64,000 bases of DNA from Nocardia sp. NBC_00565 (GCF_036345915.1 NZ_CP107785.1:5952001-6016000), one strand, 5' to 3'. Shown: positions 44,462 to 53,797, counted from the stretch's first letter. A program made the numbers and translations. The notes: generated from the letters alone by a model not told the origin.

Positions 44462-45589
44462 CTACAGCTCGGGCAGGTCGTAATCACCGACCTGGCCGGT
44501 CAGCACCCGCAGATGCTCCAGCCCGCCACCGAGCGTGCGCTCGATCGCGGTGAGCCTGGCGACGTAATGACTCACCGGATACTCCGCCGTGACACCGATA
44601 CCGCCGTGCATCTGGATCGCCTCCTGGCCGATGTGCCGAGCCGCGCGCCCCACCTGCAGCCGCGCCCGCGACGCGACCACGGGGTCGTTCGCTCCGTCGG
44701 CAATCGATGCGTTCGCGTAGAGGCTCATGCTGCGCGCCAGTTCCAGTGAGACGTACATATTCGCCGCCCGCTGGGTCAGCGTCTGGAACTTCGACAGCGT
44801 GACGCCGAACTGCTTGCGTGTCTTCAGATAGTCGGTCGTCAGCCGCAGCGCCTCCTCCATCGCACCGATGGACTCCGCGCACAACGCGGCCTGGGCATGC
44901 CCGATGGTCACCTGCACTGCCTCGGCGGCGTCGATATTGTCACCGAGCAATTCGCCGGAGGCCTTGTCGAATTCGATCTGCGCGCCGCGCTGCCCATCGA
45001 CCGTCCGGTACGACGTGCGCCGCACGCCGGCGGCATCGAGGCCGACCAGGAACAGTCCGGTGCCGCCGGTCGGCAGCACCGCGCTGACCACCAGCTCGTC
45101 GGCGCAGTCGCCGTGCGGAACCGGGTTCTTCAGACCCGTCAGCACCCACGAATCGCCCTGCCGCACAGCGGTGGTCGCGAGCTCGGTGGACGGCCAGCGG
45201 ACACCGGGCTCGGCATGGGCGAACGCGAGCAGCTTGGTGCCGCCGAGGACCTCGGGCAGAATCCGCTGACGCTGTTCGGCACTGCCGACCCGCGCGACCA
45301 GACCGCCCGGCACCAGCACCGCGTCCAGCAGCGGCTCCGGCGCGAGCCGGCGCCCGATCTCCTCGAGTACGACCATCGTCTCCACCGGACCGGCGCCGAC
45401 GCCGCCGTCCTCCTCGGTGAAGCTCAGACCGAGCACGCCGAGTTCGGCCAGCTGGTTCCAGACATCGCGGCTCCAGCCGAGTTCGGTGTCGAGGACCTTC
45501 AGGCGGGTCTCGGGATCGTAGTCGCGGGCAAGCAAGTCGCGAACCGTGTCGCGCAGCATGACCTGTTCATCGGTGAGTTCGAAATCCAT
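44462..45589 (-). CDS. Acyl-CoA dehydrogenase (second subunit-like)
   Basis: This flavoprotein of 375 residues belongs to the acyl-CoA dehydrogenase family. It starts MDFELTDEQVMLRDTVRDLLARDYD, with the central FAHAEPGVRW strand region and the helical C-terminal domain ending QMHGGIGVTAEYPVSHYVARL. The flavin- and substrate-binding motifs are weaker than in the upstream partner. This is typical of the actinobacterial two-gene dehydrogenases (FadE pairs in steroid catabolism) that form alpha2beta2 heterotetramers with one active site per dimer. It begins 9 bp after the partner gene. Steroid-derived or branched acyl-CoA is the likely substrate class, by inference. Confidence 0.85.
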   Translation of the reverse strand: MDFELTDEQVMLRDTVRDLLARDYDPETRLKVLDTELGWSRDVWNQLAELGVLGLSFTEEDGGVGAGPVETMVVLEEIGRRLAPEPLLDAVLVPGGLVARVGSAEQRQRILPEVLGGTKLLAFAHAEPGVRWPSTELATTAVRQGDSWVLTGLKNPVPHGDCADELVVSAVLPTGGTGLFLVGLDAAGVRRTSYRTVDGQRGAQIEFDKASGELLGDNIDAAEAVQVTIGHAQAALCAESIGAMEEALRLTTDYLKTRKQFGVTLSKFQTLTQRAANMYVSLELARSMSLYANASIADGANDPVVASRARLQVGRAARHIGQEAIQMHGGIGVTAEYPVSHYVARLTAIERTLGGGLEHLRVLTGQVGDYDLPEL

Positions 45590-45598
45590 GGCGGCGCC

Positions 45599-46771
45599 TC
45601 ACAATCCGAGGATCGTGGAGGCGATGATGGTGCGCTGCACCTCGCTGGAGCCTCCGTAGATGGTGGTCTTGCGGTAATTCAGGTAGCCGGGACCGCTGCG
45701 CTGCGCCCAACCGGGCGAGGCGATGTCCTCGGCGCCGACCGGCAGCGCGTCCTGGCCCGCGATATCGAGCAGCAGTTCGGTGGCGGCCTGCTGCAGTTCG
45801 GAACCGCGCAGCTTCAGCACCGACGAGGCCGGATTCGGCTTGCCGTCCGAGGAATTCGACACCACGCGCAACTGGGTGAGCTCCAGCGCGAGCAGTTCGT
45901 TCTCCAGCTCCGCGATACGAGCGGCGAACAGCGGATCTTCGAGCAGCGTGCCCGAACCCGATGTCGTCTGGCGCGCGTAATCCTTCGCGACGCCGAGTTT
46001 GACCTTGGTGCGGCCGACACCGGTGATGCCGGTGCGCTCGTTGCCGAGCAGGAACTTGGCGTAGGTCCAACCCTGGTTCTCCGCACCGACCAGCTGATCG
46101 GCGGGCACCCGCACGTTCTCGAAGAAGACCTCGTTGACCTCGTAGCCGCCATCGATGAGCTTGATCGGGCGGATCGTCACGCCGGGAGACTTCACGTCGA
46201 ACAGCAGGAAGGAGATGCCCGCCTGCTTCTTCGGTGCGTTCGGATCGGTGCGGACCAGACAGAAGATCCAGTCCGCGTACTGACCGAGCGTGGTCCAGAT
46301 CTTCTGGCCATTGACGATGTAGGAGTCACCGTCGCGCACCGCGGTGGTGCGCAGCGAGGCCAGGTCGGAACCGGCGTCGGGTTCGGAGAAGCCCTGGCAC
46401 CACCAGATATCCAGCGCCGCCGTGGCGGGCAGGAAGCGCTCCTTGACCTCCTGGGAGCCGAAGTGCGCGATCACCGGGCCGACCATCTGGGCATTGAAGG
46501 TCAGCGGCTCGGGCACCGAGGCCAGCTGCATCTCGTCCTGCCAGAGGTGGCGCTGAATCGGCGTCCAGTCTTTACCGCCCCATTCGACCGGCCAGTTCGG
46601 CACGGCTAGACCGTGGTCGTTGAGGATCTTGTTCGCGGTGACGATGTCCGCGCGGGACAGTTCGTGGCCGTACTTGACGCGCTCACGGATGTCGGCGGGA
46701 ATCTCGGTTCGGTAGAAGTTCCGCAGTTCGTCGCGGAAGCTCACCTCGTCGGGCGTCAAAGATAGTTTCAT
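45599..46771 (-). CDS. Acyl-CoA dehydrogenase (first subunit-like)
   Basis: An acyl-CoA dehydrogenase of 390 residues with the conserved WWCQGFSEPDAGSDLASLRT segment (flavin/substrate contact), FLLFDVKSPGVTIRPI and the C-terminal IYGGSSEVQRTIIA with the usual glutamate. It should form the alpha,beta-double bond of an acyl-CoA and pass electrons to ETF. ATG 46771 has GGAG about six bases upstream; an ATG two codons earlier is less well placed. The second subunit-like gene follows at once, so the pair probably makes a heteromeric enzyme. Confidence 0.9.
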   Translation of the reverse strand: MKLSLTPDEVSFRDELRNFYRTEIPADIRERVKYGHELSRADIVTANKILNDHGLAVPNWPVEWGGKDWTPIQRHLWQDEMQLASVPEPLTFNAQMVGPVIAHFGSQEVKERFLPATAALDIWWCQGFSEPDAGSDLASLRTTAVRDGDSYIVNGQKIWTTLGQYADWIFCLVRTDPNAPKKQAGISFLLFDVKSPGVTIRPIKLIDGGYEVNEVFFENVRVPADQLVGAENQGWTYAKFLLGNERTGITGVGRTKVKLGVAKDYARQTTSGSGTLLEDPLFAARIAELENELLALELTQLRVVSNSSDGKPNPASSVLKLRGSELQQAATELLLDIAGQDALPVGAEDIASPGWAQRSGPGYLNYRKTTIYGGSSEVQRTIIASTILGL

Positions 46772-47003
46772 ACACATCTCCCGGTGTGTCTCGTACGTCC
46801 GAGTCCAAACCTACCCCCCAGTAATCTCTCATTGTCGACGGGGTCACAGGGGTAGTTCGCGGGTATCCGGCTGCCGAGTCGCACGCCGGATGTCGCATGC
46901 CGGATGGTTGGTCGCGACTCCCTGGGCGGCCGCAGCAACGACCTGGTACGTTGTGCTGCACGCGGGTCGGGGATACCCCCGTGGTCGGTATCGAGGAGAA
47001 CGA

Positions 47004-47753
47004 GTGAACGGCAGATCCATCGCACGCGCCGCCGCGGCAGTGACAGCTCTCGGCTTCGGTGCGGTCCTGACCCTCACCGGCACGGCGGTCGCCGAGCCCT
47101 CTCCCGTCGATACCGGACTCGAACAGCTCACCACCGCCGCCGGTGCCGATCCGGCCGCGCAAGCCGGCGTCGGCGCGCTCGACCAGTTCACCAAGCTGGT
47201 GGACGTCGCCGAATTGCACAACGTCGCGGCAGCCTTCACACCCTTCGCGTATGCCGCGCCGACCTTCGGCTGCGGCAGCGTCGGCCCGATCACCACGATC
47301 ATCGCGGCCGCCTCTACCGACGGCAACACGATCAACGGTGGCGTCGACCCGGTCCCCGGCACCCTGCGATTCAGCGCCACACCGGCGCATTCGGGCTCGC
47401 CGCTGTCTTCCGGCCTCGTGGTGGCCTGGCTGAATGTCAATACCGGCGCGAGCGGCCTCACCACCCTCGACGACCGGACCGAACTCGGCCTGCCGACGCT
47501 GTCGAAGACCGTGGCCAGCGGCCCCGGCACCGTCATCGCCTCGATGTGGGGCATGATCGACTACCCGTCCGCGCACTGTGTGATGACACCGACGGTCGGG
47601 ATGTTCTTCGTTCCGAATCTTCCGGTGCAGGCCCCGCCGCCGCCCGCACCCGAGGTCGCACCGGCCGCCGCGGGGGCACCGCAGGCCGCTCCCGCACCTT
47701 CGCAGCCCATCGCGGCGCAGGACGAGATCGCCCACCAGACCCCGGCCAACTGA
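47004..47753 (+). CDS. Secreted protein of unknown function
   Basis: The protein has 249 residues. A Sec signal peptide (NGRSIARAAAAVTALGFGAVLTLTGTAVAEP, cleavage expected after AVA near residue 31) precedes a globular part with two cysteines (C near FGCGSVG and in SAHCVMTP) that could form a disulfide. A Pro/Ala-rich tail of about 45 residues (APPPPAPEVAPAAAG) ends the chain. GTG 47004 has GAGGAG seven bases upstream. I do not recognise the domain; similar short exported proteins are common in Nocardia. It is divergent from the acyl-CoA dehydrogenase pair. Confidence 0.75.
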   Translation: MNGRSIARAAAAVTALGFGAVLTLTGTAVAEPSPVDTGLEQLTTAAGADPAAQAGVGALDQFTKLVDVAELHNVAAAFTPFAYAAPTFGCGSVGPITTIIAAASTDGNTINGGVDPVPGTLRFSATPAHSGSPLSSGLVVAWLNVNTGASGLTTLDDRTELGLPTLSKTVASGPGTVIASMWGMIDYPSAHCVMTPTVGMFFVPNLPVQAPPPPAPEVAPAAAGAPQAAPAPSQPIAAQDEIAHQTPAN

Positions 47754-47776
47754 GGCGCGGGGCCCAGCCGGTTCCC

Positions 47777-48916
47777 TCAGCGCACCTTGCCGAAGAACGC
47801 GCGGATGTCGGCGACGTGCATATCCGGGAGTTCCATCGGCACGAAATGGTTTCCGGTATTGCCCTCGGGCCAGTGCGCAATGATGTTGTCGCGCTCGGCA
47901 AGTCGCAGCATGAGGGCGGAGCCGCCCGCGTAGACGCCGGTCGGCACCAGCTTTTGCCCTGCGGGCCAGACGAATCCGCCCGCGCCCAAGCCGTTGTACA
48001 TCGGCCACGACGATGTGCCCGCGGTATTGGTGAACCAGTACAGGCTGATGTTGGTCAGCAGCTGATCGCGGTCCATGACGTCCTCGGCCAGCTCGGCCAG
48101 CGGTGTGAATTCGTTGAATTTCTGCATCAACCAGGCCAGCAGGCCGACCGGGGAATCGGTCCACGCGTGCGCGAAAGTCTGTGGCGCGGCATGCAATAGC
48201 ACGTGATGGTTCACGCCGCCGGTCATCCACCCCTGCATCTGATCCCATTCGGCACGTTCGTCCGGCGCCATGGTCGGCACATCGGCCTCGGTCGGCATGC
48301 CGATGCCGCCATCGATATGCACACCGACCACCCGATCCGGTGCGATGCGGGCCATTTCGGGCGCGACGTAGGCACCGAGATCGCCGCCCTGAGTGCCGTA
48401 GCGCGCATAGCCGAGCCGGTCCATCAACTCGACCCACATCTCGGCCACCCGGCGCACGGTCATCCCGGTCTCCTTCGGCCCCTCGGAGAACGCGAAACCG
48501 GGCACCGACGGGACGACGACATGGAACGCCTGCGCCGCATCCAATCCGTGTGCGCGCGGATCGGCGAGCAGGCCAATGGTTTTGGTGAATTCGACGAACG
48601 AGTTGGGCCAGCCGTGGGTCAGGATCAGCGGCAGCGCATCCGGCTCGGGCGAACGCACATGCAGGAAATGCACGTTCAGGCCCTCGATTTCGGTGATGAA
48701 CTGGGGGAACTCGTTCAACGCCGCCTCTTGGGCCCGCCAGTCGTACCCGGTGCGCCAGTATTCGGCCAGCTCCCGCAGATATTCGACCGGAACGCCGCGC
48801 TCCCAGCCCTTACCGGGCAGCTGCGCCGACCAGCGGGTGCGGGCCAGCCGATCGATCAGATCGTCGAGGTCGGCCTGCGGAATGTCGATGCCGAAGGGGC
48901 GAATCTCGGTGGTCAT
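47777..48916 (-). CDS. Epoxide hydrolase (EHN-domain alpha/beta hydrolase)
   Basis: The enzyme has 379 residues. The N-terminal EHN region ([25 protein letters not shown]) precedes an alpha/beta-hydrolase core with the oxyanion motif [10 protein letters not shown], the nucleophilic aspartate in [16 protein letters not shown] (about D188) and the histidine in [13 protein letters not shown] near the C-terminus. This matches microsomal-type epoxide hydrolases, which open epoxides to diols. No signal peptide is present. It is divergent from the WYL regulator with a shared palindromic operator, so it is likely the regulated target of that protein. Confidence 0.88.
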   Translation of the reverse strand: MTTEIRPFGIDIPQADLDDLIDRLARTRWSAQLPGKGWERGVPVEYLRELAEYWRTGYDWRAQEAALNEFPQFITEIEGLNVHFLHVRSPEPDALPLILTHGWPNSFVEFTKTIGLLADPRAHGLDAAQAFHVVVPSVPGFAFSEGPKETGMTVRRVAEMWVELMDRLGYARYGTQGGDLGAYVAPEMARIAPDRVVGVHIDGGIGMPTEADVPTMAPDERAEWDQMQGWMTGGVNHHVLLHAAPQTFAHAWTDSPVGLLAWLMQKFNEFTPLAELAEDVMDRDQLLTNISLYWFTNTAGTSSWPMYNGLGAGGFVWPAGQKLVPTGVYAGGSALMLRLAERDNIIAHWPEGNTGNHFVPMELPDMHVADIRAFFGKVR

Positions 48917-48970
48917 TGGTTCTGCTCCTCATTGTCGTGCACTCGGTACGACAACGACCTTAGAATCCAT

Positions 48971-48991
48971 CTAGGACCATCTGTGTCCTAG
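48971..48991. promoter_or_regulatory. Palindromic operator between epoxide hydrolase and WYL regulator
   Basis: CTAGGAC (48971-48977) and GTCCTAG (48985-48991) are perfect arms around a 7-base spacer, centred in the 96-bp divergent promoter, 21 bp before the regulator start. TAGAATCC also occurs twice, once on each side. It is a natural site for the WYL-family regulator. Confidence 0.65.
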
Positions 48992-49012
48992 TTATCTAGA
49001 ATCCTGAAAATC

Positions 49013-49972
49013 ATGAACGACACCCCCGCCCGCCTGCTGCGCCTGCTTTCACTACTGCAGACGCCACGCGAATGGCCCGGCAGCGAACTCGCCGAACGTC
49101 TCGGCGTCACCGACCGCACCGTGCGCCGCGATATCGACCGCCTGCGCGAACTCGGCTATCCGGTCGAGGCGACGATGGGCGCGACCGGTGGCTATCGGCT
49201 GGTGGCCGGGGCCGCGATGCCGCCACTGCTGGTCGACGACGAGGAAGCGGTCGCCATCGCGGTCGGATTGCGCGCCGCCGCCGGATCGGCCATCGCGGGC
49301 ATCGAGGAGGCCTCGGTCCGCGCCCTCGCCAAACTCGAGCAGGTGCTCCCCGCGAAGCTGCGCCGTCGCGTGCGCGCGCTCGGGACCGCGCTGGTGTCCT
49401 CCGCCGATGACGGCCCTGTCGTCGACCCCGAGGTGCTGATGGTACTGGCAGCGGCCGTAACCAACAGGGAGCGTGCGCGTTTCGCGTATCGCGGCGAAAG
49501 CGGCGTCGAAACCCGCCGCCACGTCGAACCGCTCGGCCTCGTGCCTGCACATCGCCGCTGGTACCTCGTCGGTCACGATATGGACCGCGACGACTGGCGG
49601 ATCTTCCGCGTCGACCGCATCGACCGACCCCGGCCCACCGGCGCGCGCTATACCCCGCGCGCATTGCCCGCCGCGGATCCGGCCGCCTATCTGGCGGGCC
49701 GCCGAACCGATTGGGGCACACCGTCATTCCGTGTCCGCGTGACGATCCAGGCCCCGATCGGCCGCGTCGCGGGCCGTCTCGGCGACTCCCCCGGCGATAT
49801 CTCGCCCATCGATGACGACTCCTGCCTTTTGGACGCCACTCGCGACGACGACCCGACCTGGTTGGCCCATCGCCTGATCGGTCTGGGCGCTGACTTCCAC
49901 GTCGACGAACCGCCCGTACTCGTGGACCGGTTGCGCGCCATCGCGATCCGCATCACCGACGCCGTCACCTAG
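49013..49972 (+). CDS. WYL-domain (YafY-like) transcriptional regulator
   Basis: The protein has 319 residues. The N-terminal winged helix (RLLRLLSLLQTPREWPGSELAERLGVTDRTVRRDIDRLRELGYPV) is of the DeoR/HTH-11 type. It is followed by ATMGATGGYRLVAG and a WYL domain (VEPLGLVPAHRRWYLVGHDMDRDDWRIFRVDRI). WYL domains sense ligands, often nucleic acids or nucleotides, and these regulators usually control the adjacent divergent gene. Here that gene is the epoxide hydrolase, with one palindromic site between. No strong ribosome site is seen, so translation could be nearly leaderless. Confidence 0.92.
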   Translation: MNDTPARLLRLLSLLQTPREWPGSELAERLGVTDRTVRRDIDRLRELGYPVEATMGATGGYRLVAGAAMPPLLVDDEEAVAIAVGLRAAAGSAIAGIEEASVRALAKLEQVLPAKLRRRVRALGTALVSSADDGPVVDPEVLMVLAAAVTNRERARFAYRGESGVETRRHVEPLGLVPAHRRWYLVGHDMDRDDWRIFRVDRIDRPRPTGARYTPRALPAADPAAYLAGRRTDWGTPSFRVRVTIQAPIGRVAGRLGDSPGDISPIDDDSCLLDATRDDDPTWLAHRLIGLGADFHVDEPPVLVDRLRAIAIRITDAVT

Positions 49973-50043
49973 CGCGGAGTTTGCCCATAGCCGAGAGGTT
50001 GCACGAGGATAGGAGTCCGATTCCCCGACCGGAGGCCAGTACC

Positions 50044-50373
50044 GTGCTCGACGCTGACGACGTGCGCCGCATCGCGTTGTCCTTTCCCGAGACCGTGGAG
50101 AAGGAACGCTGGCACCATCCCACCTTCGACGTGGCGGGCAAGATGTTCCTCACCCTCCCCGACGATCAGAGCTCCTTCGCCGTGCGCTGTCCCAAACACG
50201 ACCGGGAAGAACTCATCGCCGCCGAACCGCACAAATTCTGGGTTCCGCGCCATGAAGCCTCGTCATCCTGGGTCCGCGCGCGGCTGTCGGCCCTCGAAGA
50301 CACCGCCGAGTTGCGCGATATCCTGCTCGACTCCTGGCGGCAGGCCGCGCCCGCCGCCCTCATCGAGGAGTGA
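50044..50373 (+). CDS. MmcQ/YjbR-like protein
   Basis: This product of 109 residues matches the MmcQ/YjbR fold: VRRIALSFPETVEKERWHHPTFDVAGKMFLTL, then FAVRCPKHDREELIAAEPHKFWVPRH and SWVRARLSAL. These small proteins have a cyclic-nucleotide-binding-like or DNA-binding-like fold of unknown role. GTG 50044 fits the usual start and has GGAG about nine bases upstream. The stop directly abuts the stop of the convergent gene at 50374. Confidence 0.8.
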   Translation: MLDADDVRRIALSFPETVEKERWHHPTFDVAGKMFLTLPDDQSSFAVRCPKHDREELIAAEPHKFWVPRHEASSSWVRARLSALEDTAELRDILLDSWRQAAPAALIEE

Positions 50374-50670
50374 TCACAGCTCACCGCGTGGATCGGGATG
50401 AGCCGATACGTAGTACCAGAGTTCCCAAGGTATTTCAGGTTCGGCGACACGAGCTGTCGGGAAGTCGGCCGGGGTGTCCAGCGCCAAGTCGGCCAGCGCA
50501 CGATTCACGGCTATATGGAGTTCCAGAGTGAGGCGGCGGCGGCCGGAAGGGCTCAATGCCTGCGCCGTGCGGACGATCGCGCGGACCGTGCGCAAGACGG
50601 ATTCTGTTGCGGCGGAGACCAGTTCGTAGCATTTGAGCACGGCGTCATCGGGTTCGATAGTCGGGTTCAT
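50374..50670 (-). CDS. Hypothetical protein divergent from HxlR regulator
   Basis: The protein has 98 residues, is mostly helical (AVLKCYELVSAATESVLRTVRAIVRTAQAL, then RRRLTLELHIAVNRALADLAL) and lacks a membrane segment. I recognise no family. ATG 50670 has GGAGGTG five bases upstream, so longer readings are rejected. It is divergent from the HxlR-type regulator, with twin GTTGC-N5-GCAAC sites between, and is probably repressed by it. Confidence 0.65.
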   Translation of the reverse strand: MNPTIEPDDAVLKCYELVSAATESVLRTVRAIVRTAQALSPSGRRRLTLELHIAVNRALADLALDTPADFPTARVAEPEIPWELWYYVSAHPDPRGEL

Positions 50671-50716
50671 GAGGGCACCTCCGCAATGCCGACGGCCAGA
50701 AGCGCGACTGCACGTC

Positions 50717-50764
50717 GTTGCAACATGCAACTAGAACCTAGGCGATGTAGTTGCGAATTGCAAC
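50717..50764. promoter_or_regulatory. Twin GTTGC-N5-GCAAC operators
   Basis: Two identical-architecture perfect palindromes, GTTGC-AACAT-GCAAC (50717-50731) and GTTGC-GAATT-GCAAC (50750-50764), are centred 33 bp apart, about three helical turns, in the divergent promoter. They are the obvious sites for the HxlR-type regulator 16 bp downstream. Confidence 0.75.
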
Positions 50765-50780
50765 GGCTATCGTGGAATCG

Positions 50781-51275
50781 ATGAGACACGACGATCTGCT
50801 CGCGAGTAACTGCGCGATCGAGCGCTCCGGTGCCGTACTCGGCGAGCGCTGGGTGATCGCGATCCTGCGCGCCGCCTACTTCCGCGCCCGTACCTTCGAG
50901 GACTATCAGCGCAAGACCGGCATCGCGCGCAATATCCTGACCGAACGACTCAACCGACTAGTCGACTACGGCATCCTGGAGCGCCGCGAATACGCCTCGG
51001 GCCCCGCGCGCACACTGCACGAGTACCGACTGACCGCGGCGGGCATCGACCTGTATCCGGTCATCGCGGCGATCCTGGCCTGGGGCGAGAAGCACACCGG
51101 GCTGATCAACGGCACGCCGACGGAACTGGTGCATCGCGGCTGCGGCGAGGTCACCCACGCCAAGGTGGTGTGCGAATGCTGCGGCGAAGAGCTGCGACCG
51201 CATGATGTCGAGGTACGGCCGGGCCCTGGAGCCGAAGATCCCGCGCCCCCATGGGCACCGGTCAAGGTCGACTGA
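50781..51275 (+). CDS. HxlR-family transcriptional regulator
   Basis: This regulator of 164 residues has the HxlR winged-helix core: NCAIERSGAVLGERWVIAILRAAYFRARTFEDYQRKTGIARNILTERLNRLVDYGILERREYASGPARTLHEYRLTAAG. A C-terminal segment carries cysteines in CGEVTHAKVVCECCGEEL that could bind metal or sense redox state. HxlR proteins act as dimers responding to aldehydes, quinones or other electrophiles. ATG 50781 is the family start. The twin operator immediately upstream suggests autoregulation and control of the divergent small gene. Confidence 0.85.
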   Translation: MRHDDLLASNCAIERSGAVLGERWVIAILRAAYFRARTFEDYQRKTGIARNILTERLNRLVDYGILERREYASGPARTLHEYRLTAAGIDLYPVIAAILAWGEKHTGLINGTPTELVHRGCGEVTHAKVVCECCGEELRPHDVEVRPGPGAEDPAPPWAPVKVD

Positions 51276-51364
51276 ACACAGTCCAGCCACCTTGCGGTTA
51301 TGCCACGCGCGCGACTTATGTCATGGAGTGTGCTCGATCGCGCAAGATTTGGCAGTATCCACGG

Positions 51365-52090
51365 ATGCCTTTCTTCGACGGAGCGCGTGGCCGGATGCAT
51401 TATCGGCGATGGACGGTCGACAATCGGGCCGCGGTGGTTGTGCTGCTACCCGGAATGGGCCAGCACAGCGGCCACTACCACCGGTTCGCGCGGGCGACGA
51501 AGGCCCTCGGTATCGAGGTCTGGGCGTTGGACACCGCGGGGCACGGGTTGAGCGAGGGCGATCCGAACAATCCCGGAACGCTGGTGGAACTGGTCGTGGA
51601 CGCGATGCAGCTGGTCGAACTGGTCCGCCACGAACTACCGGGTACGCCGCTGATCCTGATGGGCCACTCGCTCGGAGCGGTCACGGCCTTGGGCATGCTG
51701 GGCGCCGCGGTGCCGGATCGCGCCAGCGCGGCCGACGATCTGAGCGGACTGGAGGCGAAGTACCCGCTCACACCGAGCTTGCCGCCGAGCGAGCTGGTCG
51801 GGTTGGTGCTGTCCGGCGTGCCGAAGCGCGCACTCGGCGGCGGCGCGCCCGGCGCTGCCGGCACACCGGTGCCGAACACCTTGCCCATCCTCGCCGTGCA
51901 CGGCGTGGAGGACCGGCGGGCGCCGATCGATGCGATGAAAGTCTGGACTCGGCGCCACGATTGGGTAAGTTTGCGGGAGTACGCCGACGCCGGGCACGAC
52001 CTGTTGCACGAGCCGGTGCACGCGCGGGTCGCCGCCGACATCGCGGACTGGATGCAGGGTGTCGTCATGGGGTTGGCACGACACCGGTGA
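51365..52090 (+). CDS. Alpha/beta hydrolase (monoacylglycerol-lipase-like)
   Basis: The hydrolase has 241 residues with the nucleophile elbow GHSLGA (serine near residue 100), the oxyanion segment LLPGMGQHSGHY, LDTAGHGLSEG, the triad acid near VHGVEDRRAP and the histidine in DAGHDLLHEP. This is the serine-aquaporin/monoglyceride-lipase type. It has no signal peptide. ATG 51365 gives the conserved start; earlier starts lie in the intergenic region. It probably cleaves monoacylglycerols or small esters. The next gene begins 47 bp downstream but is of unrelated, ESX-like type. Confidence 0.82.
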   Translation: MPFFDGARGRMHYRRWTVDNRAAVVVLLPGMGQHSGHYHRFARATKALGIEVWALDTAGHGLSEGDPNNPGTLVELVVDAMQLVELVRHELPGTPLILMGHSLGAVTALGMLGAAVPDRASAADDLSGLEAKYPLTPSLPPSELVGLVLSGVPKRALGGGAPGAAGTPVPNTLPILAVHGVEDRRAPIDAMKVWTRRHDWVSLREYADAGHDLLHEPVHARVAADIADWMQGVVMGLARHR

Positions 52091-52137
52091 GTTGATCACG
52101 GCTGCGCGGGCAGCACGATGAGGAAGGGGGCGGCGAA

Positions 52138-52515
52138 ATGTCGGACGTGACGGCGCTGAATCAAGCGATCGACGAAGGCCAGCTCTGGATCGACGGCGTG
52201 CTGGTCGCCGAGGGCGCGCACGAACAGTGCGCCAAGCGCTATGAACAACTGGCCGATGAGGTCGAGGCCCAGATAGCCGTATTGAGCGGGGCCGTTTCGC
52301 TGCCCGGCTTCGGCGGGTTCGCCTCCGGCGCGGCATTGCGTCGCGGTTTCGAGAACAAGGCGGACGGCGCGATCACTCGATTGCGCGCATACGCCGACGC
52401 CGCCAGGGAGCTCGCGCAGACCTTCCGCGCGGCCGGAGCGGCATACACCCGGGCCGACGAGGATCTCGCGGCCGCGGTCGGTCAGGTCGAGGTGGCGGGA
52501 GCCGCGCATGCGTAA
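52138..52515 (+). CDS. Small helical ESX-like protein
   Basis: The protein has 125 residues and is almost entirely helical, with a central turn (VSLPGFGGFASG) between two helices, recalling the size and hairpin form of WXG100/ESX substrates. The WxG tripeptide itself is absent. It has no signal peptide. Its end overlaps the next gene, a larger WxG protein, and an EspG gene follows, so a role in ESX-type secretion is likely from context. It could be the partner that pairs with the neighbouring WxG protein. Confidence 0.7.
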   Translation: MSDVTALNQAIDEGQLWIDGVLVAEGAHEQCAKRYEQLADEVEAQIAVLSGAVSLPGFGGFASGAALRRGFENKADGAITRLRAYADAARELAQTFRAAGAAYTRADEDLAAAVGQVEVAGAAHA

Positions 52516-53797
52516 GATGCCGCACACCGGTGAGAAGACGCCCATTCGGTACGTCGATCCCGATTACACGCAGACCGTCGAGATCTTCGACAACCTGTCG
52601 CATAAGGAGATCCACGACGGCGTCCAGCTGATGAATCCGGTCGTCCTGGCCGCCGGACAGCAGGCGTGGCAGGGCAGCTCGACCGGGCTCGCGACCGCAG
52701 TCGAGCAGGCGCACAACGAGATTCGGACCGTGCTGACCGACGGCTGGCGCGGTGGCGCGGCCGAATCCGCCGCCGACGCGGTGCGCGAATTCGAACGGCA
52801 CGGACAGCAACTCGCGGATGTACTGGCCGCGGTCGGGCAGCGGCTCGGTCAGGCGGGTGACGCGGCGGAGGCGCTGCGCGCGGCCGTCGTCGCGCCGTCC
52901 AACGACGCACCGGATCTGTCGGGGGCACTGCTGGATCCGACCCGGGCCACCGATAACACCGCCACCCAGAAGATCGCCGACGGCACCCGGCAGGACGTGG
53001 TGCAGGCGATGGACAGCATCTACACGAACGCGTTCATCCCGACCGGATCCGGGATTCCGGCCTTCCCCGATACGGTGACCGGCGACGTACCGCAGACAGC
53101 GGACACCACGCCCGCCGCAGCGGTCCCCGCCACGACCGGCATCGACACCGGTACGCAAACCCGCACCGCACCAACGGTTTCGACGACGGCTCCCGCGACG
53201 ACCGCACCGCACACGACCGTCGAGCCCGCGGCGACCGCGCCGACCAAGCCCACTACGACACAAACCACCGTAACCCCGGCGAGCACAGCCGACATCACCC
53301 CCGCCACAGCCAAACCCGTTGTGCCCACGGCGGATTCCCCGGCAACAACCACCCCTGCGGCCACCACGCCGACGGCCGCACCGGATCGCGCCGTGCGACC
53401 CGGTACCACCGCGCCGGTGGTCACCGCGGCGGCTGCACCGGTAGTCGCCCCGACCGTCCCCGGCGCGGGCAACTCCACCGCCGACGACGAACGCAAACGC
53501 GACGAACGCAAACGCGATGTCAGTAGCGACGCGATCAACGGCGCGGGCGCGGGCGCGGTCGGCGGGCTCATGGGCGGCGCGATGGTCGCGGGCGACACCC
53601 CGCGCTCCGGCATGAGCACCAGCGCGGCCGCGGCCCGCTCCGCACTGGCCCGCGATGAGGACGACTACGACGACGACTACCACTTCTTCGACGACGATCT
53701 GACCTTCCTGGAACCCGCCGACGACGGCGGTGAGCTGATCGGCGATATGGATCCGACGACACCGCCGGTCGTCGGCGAATGGACCGAGCTGGAGTGA
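52508..53797 (+). CDS. WxG/PPE-like ESX substrate with long Thr/Pro-rich tail
   Basis: The protein has 429 residues. The first 160 residues are helical with the WxG turn in DGWRGGAAESAADAV, as in PPE- and WXG-type secreted proteins. A tail of roughly 170 residues rich in threonine, alanine and proline (TTTQTTVTPASTADITPATA) follows, then DERKRDERKRD, a glycine-rich stretch and a very acidic end (DEDDYDDDYHFFDDDLTF). Threonine-rich tails in exported actinobacterial proteins are often glycosylated. The start overlaps the previous stop (ATGCGTAA) and the end overlaps the EspG gene, so the three genes are co-translated. Confidence 0.75.
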   Translation: MRKMPHTGEKTPIRYVDPDYTQTVEIFDNLSHKEIHDGVQLMNPVVLAAGQQAWQGSSTGLATAVEQAHNEIRTVLTDGWRGGAAESAADAVREFERHGQQLADVLAAVGQRLGQAGDAAEALRAAVVAPSNDAPDLSGALLDPTRATDNTATQKIADGTRQDVVQAMDSIYTNAFIPTGSGIPAFPDTVTGDVPQTADTTPAAAVPATTGIDTGTQTRTAPTVSTTAPATTAPHTTVEPAATAPTKPTTTQTTVTPASTADITPATAKPVVPTADSPATTTPAATTPTAAPDRAVRPGTTAPVVTAAAAPVVAPTVPGAGNSTADDERKRDERKRDVSSDAINGAGAGAVGGLMGGAMVAGDTPRSGMSTSAAAARSALARDEDDYDDDYHFFDDDLTFLEPADDGGELIGDMDPTTPPVVGEWTELE

